In this document: positions 7,337-8,949 of the stretch, in pieces | Layout of the letters: each line of letters opens with the position of its first letter | Numbering within the stretch: the stretch's first letter is position 1 | Assembly: GCA_937959375.1 (NCBI GenBank) | Contig: CALGLS010000254.1 | Coordinates: 1 to 8,949 of the forward strand | Reading direction: 5' to 3' | Origin: an uncultured Saprospiraceae bacterium | Lineage (GTDB): Bacteria; Bacteroidota; Bacteroidia; Chitinophagales; Saprospiraceae | DNA: 8,949 nt | The notes under the pieces: generated by a model | Told to the model about the DNA's origin: nothing | Databases searched by the model: none | Seen by the model: only the letters and a program-made list of their open reading frames with translations | Position numbers and translations under genes: made by a program

Positions 7337-7778
7337 ACTACCTTTTTTAGTTTCCTGTAATACTGATGCTTTTTAAGGCTTATTACAAGAGGTTATTTTT
7401 TATGGCATTTTGATATTGAAGTCGATTAAAACCGCATTCATAATTGCTTAAAATTACATTTTAAACATTAGACAATTTTTCAATTCTTTTATTTTCTACT
7501 TTATAATTAATTGTCTACCAGTCTTATATATCAAAGTATGTGCCGTAATTTTTATATGAATTAATTTATATATAACTTTTAGCTTTTGGCTCTTTTTTCT
7601 GCTAAAGTCTTGTCTTTTCTTACTTATTGATTATCAATTGGTTTTGAGCTTTGTCTTAGGGTACGCTTAAACGATGCTCCTCCCTTTATTTATACTCGGT
7701 AATTATAACCCAGCTCAGAAATAACTGGCCGTACCAGCGAAGAGTACGTCTCTTCGAGCCGCACAGACTTGCTGATCT
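7337..7778. other. Long AT-rich murG-murC spacer, no recognised gene
   Basis: This 442-bp stretch has frequent stops on both strands and no ORF I can support. It holds two abutting hairpins next to murG (7725-7756), a 9-bp inverted repeat TAGACAATT/AATTGTCTA (7469-7477 and 7509-7517), and a possible 13-codon ORF on the minus strand (7400-7441, MNAVLIDFNIKMP) ending 63 nt before murC. None of these is compelling alone. A murC promoter is expected here. The nearest approach to TAnnTTTG on the minus strand is ATACTTTG, which is not good enough to call. Confidence 0.6.
7725..7756 (-). repeat. Two abutting hairpins just after murG
   Basis: CGAAGAG (7738-7744) pairs with CTCTTCG (7750-7756) around a 5-nt loop. 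Directly adjoining it, CTGG (7725-7728) pairs with CCAG (7734-7737). In the murG direction the 7-bp hairpin starts 22 nt past the stop codon and the 4-bp one follows with no gap. No T-run follows, so this is a possible 3'-end structure or attenuator rather than a clear intrinsic terminator. Confidence 0.45.
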
Positions 7779-8891
7779 TTACCTTATTAATTTCAGGACT
7801 TCTTCCGCAATATCATCTGCTGCGTCTGGTCGAGCTAGTTGTTGAATATTGATACTGAGTTGCTGCTTGAGCGTTTCATTTTCAAGTATTCGCATAGCTC
7901 CCTGAAGCATTTCATTTGCGTTTTGGTCCTTTACCAGAATGGCGGCATTTTCTTTAACGAGTGCCATTGCATTCTTGGTTTGGTGATCCTCTGCCACGTT
8001 TGGCGAAGGAACTAATATCGCTGGTTTACCCAAAAGCGATAGCTCTGATATTGTCAGTGCTCCTGCTCTACAGACAACCACATCTGCCATTGCGTAAGCC
8101 AAATCCATTCGATCAATAAACGCCTGTGCTCTTACGTTTGGTAAAGCCGAGGTTGCTGTTTGTGAAAACTCCTCGATATACAACTTACCAACTTGCCATA
8201 GGATTTGTACATCTGGGTTTTCTTTAAAGAAATCTTCATTGGCAGCCATGCTATCATTTAATGATCTAGCTCCCAGTGATCCACCTATAAGTACAATCGT
8301 TTTTTTATGGAGGTCAAGCCCAAAATACTTTAGGCCTTCTTCTCTTTTATCAGCGACGTCCAGTAGGTCTTTACGAACTGGATTTCCTGTCATTATTATT
8401 TTATCTTCCGGAAAGTAGCGATCCATATTATTGTACGCTACACAAACTCGGTCTGCCTTTGACTTTAACATTTTGTTGGAGACACCGGCATAAGAATTTT
8501 GTTCCTGAATCAGTGTCGGAATTCCTTTCCAACTTGCTTGTGACATTACTGGATAACTTGCATAACCTCCTACTCCAACTACTACATCCGGCTTAAATTT
8601 GCTAATGATTCGCCTAGCCTTTAGTATACTACTAATGAGTTTAAACGGAAACATTAAATTTCGCAAGGTCAACTTTCGTTGAATACCTGATATCCAAAGT
8701 CCTTCAATGGGATAGCCCGCTTTCGGTACTTTCTCCATTTCCATTTTTCCTTTGGCACCAACAAACATGATTTCAATATCCTTTTCTTTTCTTTTCAGGG
8801 CATTGGCGATCGCTATTGCTGGGAAGACATGACCTCCTGAGCCGCCGCCGCTTATGATTACTTTCTTTGTATTTTTTATTTTGTTAATCAT
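7779..8891 (-). CDS. murG: Undecaprenyl-PP-MurNAc-pentapeptide GlcNAc transferase MurG
   Basis: This GT-B family glycosyltransferase (EC 2.4.1.227) acts on the inner membrane face and transfers GlcNAc from UDP-GlcNAc to lipid I, making lipid II. Numbering from the ATG at 8891, the N-terminal acceptor domain has SGGGSGGHVFPA (14-25), where Ser replaces the usual Thr of GGTGGH. It also has GVGGYASYP (106-114) and QEQNSYAGVSNK (129-140). The linker has GNPVR (169-173). The donor domain has GGSLGA (203-208), CRAGALTISEL (274-284) and PSPNVAEDHQTKNA (295-308), the family signature region. The ATG start gives 370 residues, close to the family norm. A TTG five codons upstream (8906) would give 375 residues. 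I prefer the ATG because it is a stronger codon, gives a typical N-terminus and follows AAAAAGAGA. It is the most upstream gene here. ftsW would be expected beyond the right edge. Confidence 0.97.
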   Translation of the reverse strand: MINKIKNTKKVIISGGGSGGHVFPAIAIANALKRKEKDIEIMFVGAKGKMEMEKVPKAGYPIEGLWISGIQRKLTLRNLMFPFKLISSILKARRIISKFKPDVVVGVGGYASYPVMSQASWKGIPTLIQEQNSYAGVSNKMLKSKADRVCVAYNNMDRYFPEDKIIMTGNPVRKDLLDVADKREEGLKYFGLDLHKKTIVLIGGSLGARSLNDSMAANEDFFKENPDVQILWQVGKLYIEEFSQTATSALPNVRAQAFIDRMDLAYAMADVVVCRAGALTISELSLLGKPAILVPSPNVAEDHQTKNAMALVKENAAILVKDQNANEMLQGAMRILENETLKQQLSINIQQLARPDAADDIAEEVLKLIR

Positions 8892-8913
8892 TCTCTTTTT
8901 ACTCAACTTTTTA

Positions 8914-8949
8914 TAACTCAGCTCACCGATTTAACTCAGCTCACCGATT
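8914..8949. repeat. Perfect 18-bp tandem duplication upstream of murG
   Basis: TAACTCAGCTCACCGATT occurs at 8914-8931 and again, identically, at 8932-8949, reaching the window edge, so more copies may follow. On the minus strand each unit contributes stops so that all three frames are closed by 8931: TGA at 8943-8941, TGA at 8938-8936 and TAA at 8933-8931. Any upstream minus-strand gene running into the window must end inside this repeat. Confidence 0.9.

Noticed and set aside
7469..7517. 9-bp inverted repeat TAGACAATT/AATTGTCTA with a 31-nt loop in the murG-murC spacer as a regulatory hairpin
   Set aside because: A 9-bp match at this separation is expected about once by chance in a window this size, and the stem is weak and AT-rich.

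Overview
The window suggests a member of the Bacteroidota: an AT-rich genome, a division and cell-wall (dcw) cluster in the order murG-murC-ftsQ-ftsA-ftsZ, an FtsZ with the extra tail after its C-terminal peptide that I associate with this phylum, and a secreted protein ending in a type IX secretion (T9SS) sorting domain. The class cannot be fixed from this sequence.

Layout: positions 1-375 are a non-coding leader with one hairpin. Positions 376-1806 (+) encode an exported right-handed beta-helix protein with a T9SS C-terminal domain. Positions 1807-2036 separate this gene from the convergent ftsZ and carry two hairpins, one just after each stop codon. From 2037 to the right edge everything is on the minus strand, transcribed right to left: murG (7779-8891), a 442-bp spacer, murC (5993-7336), ftsQ (5224-6000, overlapping murC by 8 bp), ftsA (3778-5127), a 316-bp spacer, and ftsZ (2037-3461). 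The window ends in two perfect copies of an 18-bp repeat just upstream of murG.

How the genes work together: MurG makes lipid II by adding GlcNAc to lipid I. MurC adds the first amino acid to UDP-MurNAc in the cytoplasm. FtsQ is the bitopic divisome scaffold. FtsA is the actin-like membrane tether, and FtsZ is the tubulin-like ring polymer that binds FtsA through its C-terminal peptide. The beta-helix gene is convergent and functionally unrelated.

The coding content is conventional. The unusual material is in the spacers. Between ftsA and ftsZ is a large inverted repeat whose arms are each four degenerate 7-bp units. Between murG and murC is an unusually long AT-rich gap with abutting hairpins. 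murC appears to start at TTG. The 18-bp tandem duplication closes all three minus-strand frames just before murG. No clear new multi-gene system, CRISPR array, tRNA, rRNA or transposase gene is visible.
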